Assembly: GCA_020741755.1 (NCBI GenBank)
Contig: DYYI01000014.1
Location: 1-25,727 of the forward strand
Source of the DNA: Aliicoccus persicus_A
GTDB lineage: Bacteria > Bacillota > Bacilli > Staphylococcales > Salinicoccaceae
DNA length: 25,727 bases
Direction of reading: 5' to 3'
Below, piece by piece: positions 1 to 7,952 of the stretch (the stretch's first letter is position 1; every line of letters begins with the position of its first letter). The position numbers and the translations under genes were made by a program. The notes under the pieces are model-generated. The model made no database searches and had not been told where the DNA came from. It worked only from the letters and a program-made list of their open reading frames with translations.

Positions 1-7
1 GTGGGTC

Positions 8-452
8 GCCAATTCAGGTTAGAAAAACAGTTTGAATTGGCAGTATTTTGATTTACCTGCCAATTCAAGTCCGAAAAAATCATTCGAATTGGCACATTTT
101 GTTTATTACTGCTAATTCAAAGAAATTCAGATATAAAAAGTAGGGTGAATTGGCAGTTGACAATGCTATTGCTAACTCACCTCTGATATTTGATCTGAGT
201 TAGCTTTCTCGTGCTCACTCAGTGGAAAAAAGTGTTGTGAGTAAGCATGGTTTGGCGTCTTGTGCTCACTCAGGGGAAAAAAGTGTTGTGAGTAAGCACG
301 ATTTGGAGTCTTGTGCTCACTCAGTGGAAAAAAGTGTTGTAAGTAAGCATGGTTTGGAGTCTCGTGCTCACTCGAGCCAGAAAATCACTGTGAGTAAGCA
401 CGGCCAAAGTCTAGCGTGCTACTTCGAGCTCAAAAAATTAATTGAAGTAGCA
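8..452. repeat. Array of nine diverged palindromes, about 51-bp period
   Basis: Nine imperfect inverted repeats lie head to tail at 8-41, 58-94, 110-155, 171-204, 211-248, 262-299, 313-350, 364-401 and 417-452. Arms are 9-11 bp, and most central loops contain an A-run (GAAAAA-like). Arm sequence differs between groups but stays self-complementary: TGCCAATTCA/TGAATTGGCA in units 1-3 (unit 3 has a G-T wobble), GCTAACTCA/TGAGTTAGC in unit 4, GTGCTCACTC/GAGTAAGCAC in units 5-8 (one conserved C-A mismatch) and TGCTACTTC/GAAGTAGCA in unit 9. Units 5-8 repeat at exactly 51 bp. The period is a multiple of three, which keeps a spurious 98-codon frame open. This is noncoding repeat DNA of unknown role just downstream of the cyclotransferase gene. 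Confidence 0.85.
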
Positions 453-470
453 GCTCTAGATTCTCAAAAA

Positions 471-1262
471 TTACTCAATCTTCACTCGATACAAATAGGG
501 ATAGTTTTTCCCAGCTAGATAAAATTCATCATCTTCAATATGTGCGATGCCGTTCAAAGTATCCATTTGGGCAAGCTCATCCTCATCCATGTCAATCGAG
601 TAAACAATTTCCTCTAGATCATACACTTCGACGACCTCTCCCTGCGACACATCTATCTTAATCAAGTCGTAACTCAGCCAAATGTTTGCATATAAAAATC
701 CATCCACGAATTCTAACTCATTGATGTTCTCATACTCAGTTTCAATCTCATCTAAAACATCAAAAGTATCAAGATCCCTCAATTTGATCGTATTGCTCCC
801 GTCGCTCATCCAAACGCCATCAGCATGCTCATCATACGCGAGTCCCCATCCTTCATCTTCATAAGACATGGTATCTACAACTTCTAGAGACTCAACATCA
901 CGCACGAACAATGTCTCCTCTTTCCACGTGAGTTGCATGACACCGCTAGGCGTCACAGTCACACCTTCACCAAAATATTCTGAATCTAGTCGATCGACTT
1001 CATCAAATGTTCCCTTATCTACATCCAAATAGCCAATTCTAGAATCTCCATACAACCCAGTCGATAAAAGTACTCGGCCATTATCATCTATTTCCAAACC
1101 TTGTACAAAAAGTTCTTCTTCAATTGGGTAGGTATCGATCAAAGTGACGCTAGAACCAGCGCCAGCATCAGAATTCACATCTTCGTCTGCCGACACAATA
1201 TCAACATCACCGGCGCCAGCAAACAACGAAACAACCAACGTCCATAACAAATCAATCATCAT
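471..1262 (-). CDS. Glutaminyl-peptide cyclotransferase (glutamine cyclotransferase family), probably exported
   Basis: The 263-residue product matches the bacterial/plant-type glutamine cyclotransferase family, which converts N-terminal Gln of peptides to pyroglutamate and folds as a five-bladed beta-propeller. Visible family signatures, in order, are FVQGLEID, STGLYGDSRI, EYFGEGVT, QLTWKEET, DEGWGLAYD, WMSDGSN, INELEFVDG, YANIW and LNGIAH. A hydrophobic N-terminus (LLWTLVVSLFAGAG) followed by an acidic stretch suggests export. The ATG at 1262 has GGAG five bases upstream; the next ATG at 1259 is also possible, and a TTG at 1277 would add five residues but lacks a ribosome site. Only about a dozen bases separate the putP terminator from the ribosome site, so transcription probably depends on read-through from putP. 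Confidence 0.85.
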   Translation of the reverse strand: MMIDLLWTLVVSLFAGAGDVDIVSADEDVNSDAGAGSSVTLIDTYPIEEELFVQGLEIDDNGRVLLSTGLYGDSRIGYLDVDKGTFDEVDRLDSEYFGEGVTVTPSGVMQLTWKEETLFVRDVESLEVVDTMSYEDEGWGLAYDEHADGVWMSDGSNTIKLRDLDTFDVLDEIETEYENINELEFVDGFLYANIWLSYDLIKIDVSQGEVVEVYDLEEIVYSIDMDEDELAQMDTLNGIAHIEDDEFYLAGKNYPYLYRVKIE

Positions 1263-1274
1263 CTTCACTCCAAA

Positions 1275-1306
1275 CAAAAAAGACTAAGGAAGTTTTCCTT
1301 AGTCTT
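1275..1306 (-). terminator. Terminator of putP
   Basis: A 12-bp perfect stem (AAGACTAAGGAA / TTCCTTAGTCTT) with a GTT loop is followed on the minus strand by a run of six T. It lies just after the putP stop and right before the ribosome site of the cyclotransferase gene. Confidence 0.85.
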
Positions 1307-1319
1307 ATCATACAATAAT

Positions 1320-2876
1320 TTACTTATCTTTAACGATTTCAGTTGTACGTACAAATTCGCGTTTCATATCTTGCGTGATTTCTCGTTGTGTCATTAGTGA
1401 TACGACGATACCAGCAATTAGTGATAAGAAGAAACCTGGAATCATAGAGTATAGACCTGTTCCGAATGAATCGAATACGTATGTCCAAAGGATAACTGTT
1501 GTTGCCCCTGTAACGATTGCAGCAACGGCACCTGAACGTGTCATCTTCTTCCAGTGTAATGCAAGGATTACGAGTGGACCGAATGCTGAACCAAATCCAG
1601 CCCATGCTTCTGCAACGAGGTCAAGGATAACTGATTCGTCATCCCAAGCGATAATGATTGCAACGATAGCAACTAATACAACGGCAAAACGACCGAGTGT
1701 TACGTACATTCTATCTAATTGTTCGTCAGTTTTATTTTCTTTCTTCTTCGTAAAATTACGAATTGGTCTGAAGAAGTCTTGTACTAATGAACTTGATGCT
1801 ACGAGTAACTGTGAAGATACTGTACTCATAATCGCAGCTAAAATCGCAGCTAAGAAGAATCCGCCCACAAATGGGTTAAAGAGTACTTGTGACATTAAGA
1901 TTAAGATTGTTTCAGGGTCAACGATTTCATGATTCGTCGTATCGATGAACACAACCCCTAAAATACCTGTGACAACTGAACCTGAAAGTGCGATTGCCAT
2001 CCAAGAAATGCCAATGCGACGTGCGGTAGGTAAAATCTTATGGCTACGTGCTGACATAAATCGAACGATGATATGTGGTTGGCCGAAGTAACCAAAGCCC
2101 CATGCTAAACCACTGACAATCGTTACGAACGTAACGCCTGCAAATAATGATAGATAGCTGATTTCATTGATAGAAGCAAGTTCGTTCAAACGAACTAACG
2201 GTTCTACGTCATATTCTGTCGTTAATGTGAAGATTGCAACGACTGGTACGATTATCATTGCGATAAACATAATCGTACCTTGGAACAAGTCCGTTAAACT
2301 AACGGCTAAGTAACCACCAAGGAATGTATAGAATATAACGATACCTGCTACGACGAATAGACCTATGTAGTAGTTAATGTCGAAAGCATTCTCAAATAAT
2401 TTACCACCAGAAACCATACCCGACGCTGTGTAAACCGCAAAGAATACAATTATAACAAGTCCACTTACTGTACGGAGAATACTCGATTGGTCACGGAATC
2501 TATTTGCAAAGAATTCGGGAAGTGTAATTGAGTTGTTCGACACTTCAGAATAAACACGTAAACGTGGTGCAGTGACATGGTAGTTAACGTAAGCACCGAT
2601 AGTCAAACCGATTGCGATCCATGCTGCTGAAACACCGGCACTGTAAGCTTCACCTGGAAGTCCCATGAGCATCCAACCAGACATGTCAGAAGCCCCAGCT
2701 GATAAAGCAGTTACCCAAGGACCAATGTTTCTGCCACCGAGCATGTACTCATCAATGTTTGAGGTTGATTTTTGATACGCATACCAGCCGATATAGATCA
2801 TGAAACCAAAATATAAAGCAATTATGATCATCTCTTGCCAACCGGCTGTGAATGTAAAGACGTTTCCTAAAGTCAT
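1320..2876 (-). CDS. putP: Sodium/proline symporter PutP
   Basis: This is a 518-residue, many-helix membrane protein of the solute:sodium symporter family (S. aureus PutP is 512 residues), importing proline with Na+ for nutrition and osmoprotection. Recognisable segments include the early DEYMLGGRNIGPWVTALSAG loop and the following SDMSGWMLMGLPGEAY region, which contribute to Na+ and substrate binding in PutP, and the GWGFGYFGQPHI-like segment in the middle. The start at 2876 (MTLGNVF) is chosen because GGAGG lies 11 bases upstream; an in-frame ATG six codons earlier has no ribosome site. It is divergent from gatC, as in staphylococci, and ends in a strong hairpin terminator. Confidence 0.95.
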   Translation of the reverse strand: MTLGNVFTFTAGWQEMIIIALYFGFMIYIGWYAYQKSTSNIDEYMLGGRNIGPWVTALSAGASDMSGWMLMGLPGEAYSAGVSAAWIAIGLTIGAYVNYHVTAPRLRVYSEVSNNSITLPEFFANRFRDQSSILRTVSGLVIIVFFAVYTASGMVSGGKLFENAFDINYYIGLFVVAGIVIFYTFLGGYLAVSLTDLFQGTIMFIAMIIVPVVAIFTLTTEYDVEPLVRLNELASINEISYLSLFAGVTFVTIVSGLAWGFGYFGQPHIIVRFMSARSHKILPTARRIGISWMAIALSGSVVTGILGVVFIDTTNHEIVDPETILILMSQVLFNPFVGGFFLAAILAAIMSTVSSQLLVASSSLVQDFFRPIRNFTKKKENKTDEQLDRMYVTLGRFAVVLVAIVAIIIAWDDESVILDLVAEAWAGFGSAFGPLVILALHWKKMTRSGAVAAIVTGATTVILWTYVFDSFGTGLYSMIPGFFLSLIAGIVVSLMTQREITQDMKREFVRTTEIVKDK

Positions 2877-3039
2877 GATGTAATTTACCTCCATCGTTTA
2901 TTTTTGTTCTTTTCTACCGTAACGAACTTTACAGAAACTTGCAAGAGTGTATTTTTACATCGTCGTGTCTCTATTAGATTTTCATTATGTTTTCTGATAA
3001 AATTTAAATGTTATGATTTAAATTTAAGGAGAGATGTTT
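2877..3039. promoter_or_regulatory. Divergent putP / gatC promoter region
   Basis: This intergenic stretch must hold both outward promoters. For gatC a TATGAT hexamer at 3012-3017 is a plausible -10 box, about 20 bases before the ribosome site; no good -35 box is seen 17 bases upstream. For putP a TTGCAA hexamer on the minus strand is a candidate -35, but the -10 is poor. Position assignments are tentative. Confidence 0.35.
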
Positions 3040-3327
3040 ATGTCAGAAATCAACAAAGACATCGTTAAACACACCGCAAATTTAGCAAGAATTGAAATTA
3101 GCGATGATATTGCAGAAAGTTTCACGAGTGAGCTCGATAAAATAATAAACTACGTCCATGTCATGGATGAATTAGACTTAGAAGATGTTGAACCACAATT
3201 CCATGCGTTAAATTTAACGAATGTGATGCGCGAAGATATTCCTGAAGCACCGATATCTCAAGAAGATGCGTTAAAAAATGCAAAACAAACAGAAAGTGGC
3301 CAATTCAAAGTGCCACGTATGCTTTAA
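3040..3327 (+). CDS. gatC: Aspartyl/glutamyl-tRNA amidotransferase subunit C
   Basis: This 95-residue protein of the GatC family (S. aureus GatC is 100) is the small subunit that wraps between GatA and GatB in the GatCAB complex. Family features seen are HTANLARIEI near the N-terminus, the helical SELDKIINYV segment, the VEPQFHALNLTNVMREDIPE stretch and the C-terminal ESGQFKVPRML. The ATG at 3040 has AAGGAG at 3027-3031, eight bases away; the earlier ATG at 3034 sits only two bases from that site and is less likely. gatA follows after 11 bases with its own AAGGAG, so gatCAB is one operon. Confidence 0.95.
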   Translation: MSEINKDIVKHTANLARIEISDDIAESFTSELDKIINYVHVMDELDLEDVEPQFHALNLTNVMREDIPEAPISQEDALKNAKQTESGQFKVPRML

Positions 3328-3338
3328 GGAGAACTGAC

Positions 3339-4811
3339 ATGGATATCAATCATTTATCATTAGAAACATTAGCAGAAAAAATAAAGTCTAAAGAGATAAA
3401 ACCATCAGAAGTCGTGGAAGCATATCTTGAACGCATTAAAACGGTAGATCCGGAGATTGGCTCATTTTTACTTGTCAATGAAGAAGAAGCACTGAGAAAC
3501 GCGAGAGAATTAGATGAGCGTCAAGCAGCTGATGATATGGCGGGCGAATTATTCGGTATACCGATGGGTATAAAAGACAACATCGTCACAAAAGACGTTG
3601 TTACAACAGCCGCGAGTCGTATGCTTGAAGACTTCGTACCGATTTATGATGCGACAGTTATGGAAAAATTGTATAAGGAAAATCCAGTTCTTCTCGGAAA
3701 ACTGAACTTAGATGAGTTTGCAATGGGTGGATCGAACGAAAACTCTTACTTCAAAGAAGTTAAAAACCCATGGAATACGAAAAAGGTGCCAGGTGGTTCA
3801 TCGGGTGGCTCTGCAGCAGCAGTTGCAGCTGGATTAGTACCATTTGCGCTCGGTAGTGATACAGGCGGTTCAATTCGTCAGCCTGCTTCATATTGTGGGA
3901 TTGTTGGAATGAAACCGACTTATGGACGAGTATCACGCTATGGATTGATCGCTTTTGCTTCAAGTTTAGATTGCATTGGTCCGATGACACGCAATGTCAG
4001 AGATAATGCAAAGATTTTAGAAATTATAGCGGGCTCACACTTAAAAGATTCAACGACGATGCCTGATGTTTCTAGTGACTTTTTATCTACAATCGATAAA
4101 GACATCAAGGGCATGAAAATTGCGATTCCAAAAGAATTCGTCGATGGTGCAACGGATGAGGTGAAATCTTCGATTCTAAAAGCGAAAGAAGTATATGAAT
4201 CGTTAGGTGCAGTCGTTGAAGAAGTTTCACTTAAGAAAACGAAATACATCGTCAGTGCGTACTTCATCATTTCATCAAGTGAGGCGAGTGCAAACTTAGC
4301 GCGCTTTGATGGTATCCGTTACGGGTATCAGGCAGAAGGTGTCGATAACTTAGAAGAGTTATATCGCAAAACACGTTCTGAAGGATTTGGTTCTGAAGTG
4401 AAGCGTCGTATTTTACTTGGAACATTCGTTTTAAGTGCGGGACACTTTGATGCACATTACTTACGCGCACAAAAATTAAGAACGATCATTACACAAGATA
4501 TGAATGAAGTTTTATCTGAATATGATTTAATCATGGGGCCGACAACTCCGTCTGTTGCTTATGATTTAGGTAGTAAACTCGATAATCCGTTAGACATGTA
4601 TTTAGATGATGTATTAACGGCGTCTTCGAACTTAACTGGAATGCCTGCAATTTCTATCCCAGCCGGCTTAAATAAAGAGGGTATGCCAATCGGTATGCAG
4701 TTGATTGGTAAGCACTTTGACGAAGCGACGATTTATAATGCGGCATATCAGTTTGAGAAAAAAGTTAACTTACATGAAGAACTTAAAGCGTTAAGTTTGG
4801 AGGGGAAATAA
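3339..4811 (+). CDS. gatA: Glutamyl-tRNA(Gln) amidotransferase subunit A
   Basis: This is the amidase subunit of GatCAB. It hydrolyses glutamine and passes ammonia to GatB for conversion of Glu-tRNA(Gln) to Gln-tRNA(Gln). The 490-residue protein has the full amidase signature, with the Ser-cisSer-Lys triad at K79 (MGIKDN), S154 (GGSSGGS) and S178 (DTGGSIRQP), the same numbering as S. aureus GatA. The start has AAGGAGAA upstream. Its stop codon abuts the gatB ATG directly, so the two are probably translationally coupled. Confidence 0.97.
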   Translation: MDINHLSLETLAEKIKSKEIKPSEVVEAYLERIKTVDPEIGSFLLVNEEEALRNARELDERQAADDMAGELFGIPMGIKDNIVTKDVVTTAASRMLEDFVPIYDATVMEKLYKENPVLLGKLNLDEFAMGGSNENSYFKEVKNPWNTKKVPGGSSGGSAAAVAAGLVPFALGSDTGGSIRQPASYCGIVGMKPTYGRVSRYGLIAFASSLDCIGPMTRNVRDNAKILEIIAGSHLKDSTTMPDVSSDFLSTIDKDIKGMKIAIPKEFVDGATDEVKSSILKAKEVYESLGAVVEEVSLKKTKYIVSAYFIISSSEASANLARFDGIRYGYQAEGVDNLEELYRKTRSEGFGSEVKRRILLGTFVLSAGHFDAHYLRAQKLRTIITQDMNEVLSEYDLIMGPTTPSVAYDLGSKLDNPLDMYLDDVLTASSNLTGMPAISIPAGLNKEGMPIGMQLIGKHFDEATIYNAAYQFEKKVNLHEELKALSLEGK

Positions 4812-6242
4812 ATGCACTTTGAATCTGTAATTGGACTTGAAGTCCACGTTGAATTAAAAACAAAATCCAAAATGTATAGTAGTGCGCCTAATGAATTCGG
4901 TGCAGCACCTAACTCCAACTTAAATGCAGTCGACCTCGGTTATCCAGGAACATTACCTGTTGTAAACCGTGAAGCGGTTGAGTTTGGTATGCGAGCAGCG
5001 ATGGCATTGAACATGGAAATTGCCGATGTCACATCATTTGACCGTAAAAACTATTACTATCCAGATAACCCGAAAGCGTACCAAATTACACAAGATCGTG
5101 AACCGATTGGACGCAACGGATGGCTTGAAATTGAATTAAATGGTGAGAAAAAACGCATCGGCATTACGCGTTTACACTTAGAAGAAGATGCAGGTAAATC
5201 ATCTCACTATAGCGATCACTCATTGGTAGATTTAAATCGCCAAGGCACACCGCTTGTTGAGATTGTTTCAGAGCCAGATATCAGATCACCTGAAGAAGCG
5301 TATCTTTATCTAGAAAAGTTAAAATCTATAATTCAGTATACGGGTGTATCGGATGTGAAGATGGAAGAAGGATCACTGCGCTGTGACGCGAACTTATCTT
5401 TAAGACCAGTTGGTCGTGAAGCATTTGGTACGAAAACAGAGCTTAAAAACTTGAACTCATTTAACTTCGTGCGCAAAGGGTTAGACTATGAAGCCGTGCG
5501 CCAAGAGAAAGTATATCTTTCTGGCGGAGAAGTGAGACAAGAAACACGTCGTTACGATGAAAAGACGGGTGAAACAATTTTGATGCGTGTAAAAGAAGGT
5601 TCGGATGACTATCGTTATTTCCCTGAGCCTGATCTAGTCGCAATTCATATTGGTGAGTCATGGAAAGAAGCAATTCGTGAAACGATGCCAGTATTACCGG
5701 ATGAATTGTATGAACGCTATATCAATGAATATCAGTTACCAGTTGCCGATGCGCGTCAGATCACTTTGAATAAAGAGCAGGCGGACTTCTTAAATGAAAT
5801 GGTAGAATCGTATCAAACCGATGCGAAGTTATCAGCAAACTGGCTCATGGGAGAAGTGACGGGTACGCTTAGAAAAGAACGTAAAGAACTTGCGGAGACT
5901 GGTTTGACACCTCAGAATTTAGGTGAAATGATTCAGCTGATTGAAGATGGCACGATTTCTAGTAAGCAAGCGAAAAAAGTGTTCATGAAGTTATTTAAGG
6001 ACGGTGGCGAAGCACGTCAAGTTGTGAAGGACTTGGGCTTGGAGCAGATTTCGGATCCGAAATTATTGCTTGAAATTGTTACGCGTATTTTAGATAGCAA
6101 CGAACAGTCAATTGAAGACTATAAAAATGGTAAAGACCGTGCGGTTGGCTTCTTGGTCGGACAGATCATGAAAGAAACGAAAGGACAGGCCAATCCGAAG
6201 ATGGTCAATGAGATTTTGTTGGAAGAGATTAGTAAGAGATAG
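4812..6242 (+). CDS. gatB: Aspartyl/glutamyl-tRNA amidotransferase subunit B
   Basis: This is the tRNA-binding and kinase-type subunit of GatCAB, which phosphorylates the mischarged glutamyl (or aspartyl) group with ATP before amidation. The 476-residue protein has the usual length. Family signatures are GLEVHVEL at residues 8-15, DRKNYYYPDNPKAYQI from D77, TRLHLEEDAGKS, SLVDLNRQGTPLVEIVSEPD and YRYFPEPDL, followed by the helical and YqeY-like tail (QAKKVFMKLFKDGG ... NPKMVNEILLEEI). The start follows the gatA stop immediately, with GGAGGGG a few bases inside gatA. A hairpin terminator ends the operon. Confidence 0.97.
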   Translation: MHFESVIGLEVHVELKTKSKMYSSAPNEFGAAPNSNLNAVDLGYPGTLPVVNREAVEFGMRAAMALNMEIADVTSFDRKNYYYPDNPKAYQITQDREPIGRNGWLEIELNGEKKRIGITRLHLEEDAGKSSHYSDHSLVDLNRQGTPLVEIVSEPDIRSPEEAYLYLEKLKSIIQYTGVSDVKMEEGSLRCDANLSLRPVGREAFGTKTELKNLNSFNFVRKGLDYEAVRQEKVYLSGGEVRQETRRYDEKTGETILMRVKEGSDDYRYFPEPDLVAIHIGESWKEAIRETMPVLPDELYERYINEYQLPVADARQITLNKEQADFLNEMVESYQTDAKLSANWLMGEVTGTLRKERKELAETGLTPQNLGEMIQLIEDGTISSKQAKKVFMKLFKDGGEARQVVKDLGLEQISDPKLLLEIVTRILDSNEQSIEDYKNGKDRAVGFLVGQIMKETKGQANPKMVNEILLEEISKR

Positions 6243-6251
6243 ATGATTTGA

Positions 6252-6280
6252 AGCCACGGCATGTTGCGTGGCTTTTTTTG
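6252..6280 (+). terminator. Terminator of gatCAB
   Basis: AGCCACG and CGTGGCT arms around an 8-base loop are followed by seven T, beginning about ten bases after the gatB stop. Confidence 0.85.
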
Positions 6281-6296
6281 TGGGAGAAAATGTGTG

Positions 6297-6549
6297 CGCA
6301 GATTGATTTGCGTTCCAATGAAACTTGCTCACAGACACGCAGATTGATTTACGCGTCAATGAGAGTTGCTCACAGACACGCAGATCGATTTACGCGTCAA
6401 TGAGAGTTGCTCACAGACACGCAGATTAAAGTGGACCCCTTGTCAAGGACACGCAGATTGATTTGCGTTCCAATGAAACTTGCTCACAGACACGCAGATT
6501 GATTTGCGTTCCAATGAAACTTGTTCACTGACATGCAGATTGGTTTAAG
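6297..6549. repeat. Tandem array of 41-bp repeats
   Basis: The motif CGCAGATTGATTTGCGTTCC starts a unit that recurs at 6297, 6338, 6379, 6420, 6452, 6493 and 6534. Steps are 41 bp except one of 32 bp, where the 6420 unit has a different interior (AAAGTGGACCCC). Many units contain ACGCA-N8-TGCGT, and the variant units instead read ACGC-N12-GCGT, so a small hairpin is kept despite base changes. Each unit continues with CTTGCTCACAGACA-like sequence. No coding frame is plausible. It fills most of the gap between two convergent terminators and its function is unknown. Confidence 0.85.
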
Positions 6550-6593
6550 GTGAGCTGAGTCCCACATCATTTTATTCCACCTACCTCAACCCA

Positions 6594-6624
6594 TAAAAAA
6601 TCCCCATCACAAACGCAACGGGGA
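6594..6624 (-). terminator. Terminator of the acidic membrane-anchored protein gene
   Basis: On the minus strand, a TCCCC...GGGGA stem is followed by a run of six to seven T. It lies just after the stop of the 278-residue gene and converges with the gatB side. Confidence 0.7.
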
Positions 6625-6638
6625 CTAAATTAAATCTC

Positions 6639-7475
6639 TTATTCAGCTAATGTTTCATAGAATGTATCCGCGACGTTATCCAAAGTCGCTTCGTTCAGCT
6701 GGTTCTCAAACAATCCTTCAGCTGTGTCGTTTAAATGGATATAGTTAAAGTCATTATCCATGAAATACTCGTAATCATCTTCAAGTGCTTGCGACAGATT
6801 TTCATTTTCATAAATATCCGGGTCACCGATCAAGTACACGATAAACTCCTGGTTCACCAAGTCCTGATACACTTGCTCGATATTCCCGAGTGTACGGTTG
6901 TGTAAAATCTGAATATCAAAATCTGTTACTTGCATCGCATTAAACATGACGACATCGAATGAATTATCAACAAATATGCTCGATAAGTTGAGTGAACTTG
7001 CTTCTAATGATTCACTTTCAAAATTGATGTTTTCATCATCAAACGCCTCGTTCAATCGCTCTATCAAAGCATCAGCATTAAAGTAAGGCGGGAGTTGTAA
7101 ACTGATGTTTAATGTTTCACCGTTATCTACCTTTTCCTGATAAAGGGCATTCAACTCTTCATTTTGGAACGTTGTATTATATTCAACTTCTTCTTCAGAT
7201 TCTTCTTCGTTCTCTGATTCTTCTTCAGATTCTTCCTCGTTCTCAGACTCATCATCTGATAGTTCTTCGTCAGGATCTGCTTCTTCGACGTCTTCTTCTG
7301 GCTCTTCTTCTAGCTCTTCATCAACTGCTTCTTCGTCTGTCTCAGTGTCCTCTACAGATTCTGAATCTTGATCTATTTCTGCTTGTTGTAGTGCTGTATC
7401 TGGTGTGAAGAAAAAGTTAAAGTATAGACCAATCAATAAAAAGGCAACCAGTACAAAAAATATAATTTGTTTCAT
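6639..7475 (-). CDS. Hypothetical membrane-anchored or secreted acidic protein
   Basis: I do not recognise this 278-residue protein with confidence. It has one N-terminal hydrophobic segment (MKQIIFFVLVAFLLIGLYFNFFF), then a linker of roughly 65 residues that is almost all Glu, Asp and Ser with repeated EESEEESENEE-like blocks, then a globular C-terminal domain of about 170 residues. The domain's pattern (DVVMFNAMQVTDFD ... FIVYLIGDPDIYENENLSQ ... YIHLNDTAEGL) vaguely recalls SGNH/GDSL-hydrolase-like domains, but no catalytic Ser or His motif is seen, so this is only a hint. The ATG at 7475 has AGGAG 11 bases upstream. The domain probably lies outside the membrane, held off by the charged linker. 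Confidence 0.75.
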   Translation of the reverse strand: MKQIIFFVLVAFLLIGLYFNFFFTPDTALQQAEIDQDSESVEDTETDEEAVDEELEEEPEEDVEEADPDEELSDDESENEEESEEESENEEESEEEVEYNTTFQNEELNALYQEKVDNGETLNISLQLPPYFNADALIERLNEAFDDENINFESESLEASSLNLSSIFVDNSFDVVMFNAMQVTDFDIQILHNRTLGNIEQVYQDLVNQEFIVYLIGDPDIYENENLSQALEDDYEYFMDNDFNYIHLNDTAEGLFENQLNEATLDNVADTFYETLAE

Positions 7476-7580
7476 GGGTGAAAGTACTCCTAACATGGGC
7501 AAAATAATTCGCTTGATAATATGATTTAATGATATTATACATGAAACGGATTGTGTATAAAAGAAAAGCTAGGTGATTAC

Positions 7581-7940
7581 ATGACAGCGACTAACCGTGA
7601 TGATTTAAAACAGCATAGGCATGTATATTTAAGTACGTCCTTGGATTTAATTGAACACTTTCACAATGAAATTATTGAAATCCATCACCTACCTGATTTT
7701 AAAGCATATAAAGTCACGGATAAGGCGGATGTGCACAGCGTTGTAATTATTAAGGCGCACATTGTGTTTCCAACGATATATGAATCTTTATCCAATAAAT
7801 ATAAAAACATAGAATTAAGAATAGAAGATCCTAAAAAGATGGTGATTCGCATTTTGGAACACACTTTTACAGTAGAATTGCTCTTCATCGGGCATTCTGA
7901 TTTTCATGAAAATATTAGAGATGTACATCTCAGTGATTGA
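7581..7940 (+). CDS. Hypothetical protein upstream of dgkB
   Basis: This is an unrecognised 119-residue soluble protein rich in His, Ile and Val, with no signal peptide or membrane segment. The ATG at 7581 has AGGTGA five bases upstream; an in-frame ATG ten codons earlier lacks a site. It ends 12 bases before dgkB, whose AGGAGA ribosome site lies in the gap, so the two are probably cotranscribed. Alternating hydrophobic segments (VVIIKAHIVF, MVIRILEH, FTVELLFIG) suggest a small alpha/beta fold. The gene is not part of the usual S. aureus gatB-dgkB interval as I remember it. Confidence 0.75.
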   Translation: MTATNRDDLKQHRHVYLSTSLDLIEHFHNEIIEIHHLPDFKAYKVTDKADVHSVVIIKAHIVFPTIYESLSNKYKNIELRIEDPKKMVIRILEHTFTVELLFIGHSDFHENIRDVHLSD

Positions 7941-7952
7941 TAGGAGACATAT

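Noticed and set aside
8..452. CRISPR array
   Set aside because: Repeats are palindromes with diverged arms, and the intervals are also similar to each other; no cas genes are present.
222..518. 98-codon plus-strand frame across the first repeat array
   Set aside because: It exists because the 51-bp unit is a multiple of three. The protein is just the repeat translated, has no ribosome site, and its end overlaps the cyclotransferase gene on the other strand.
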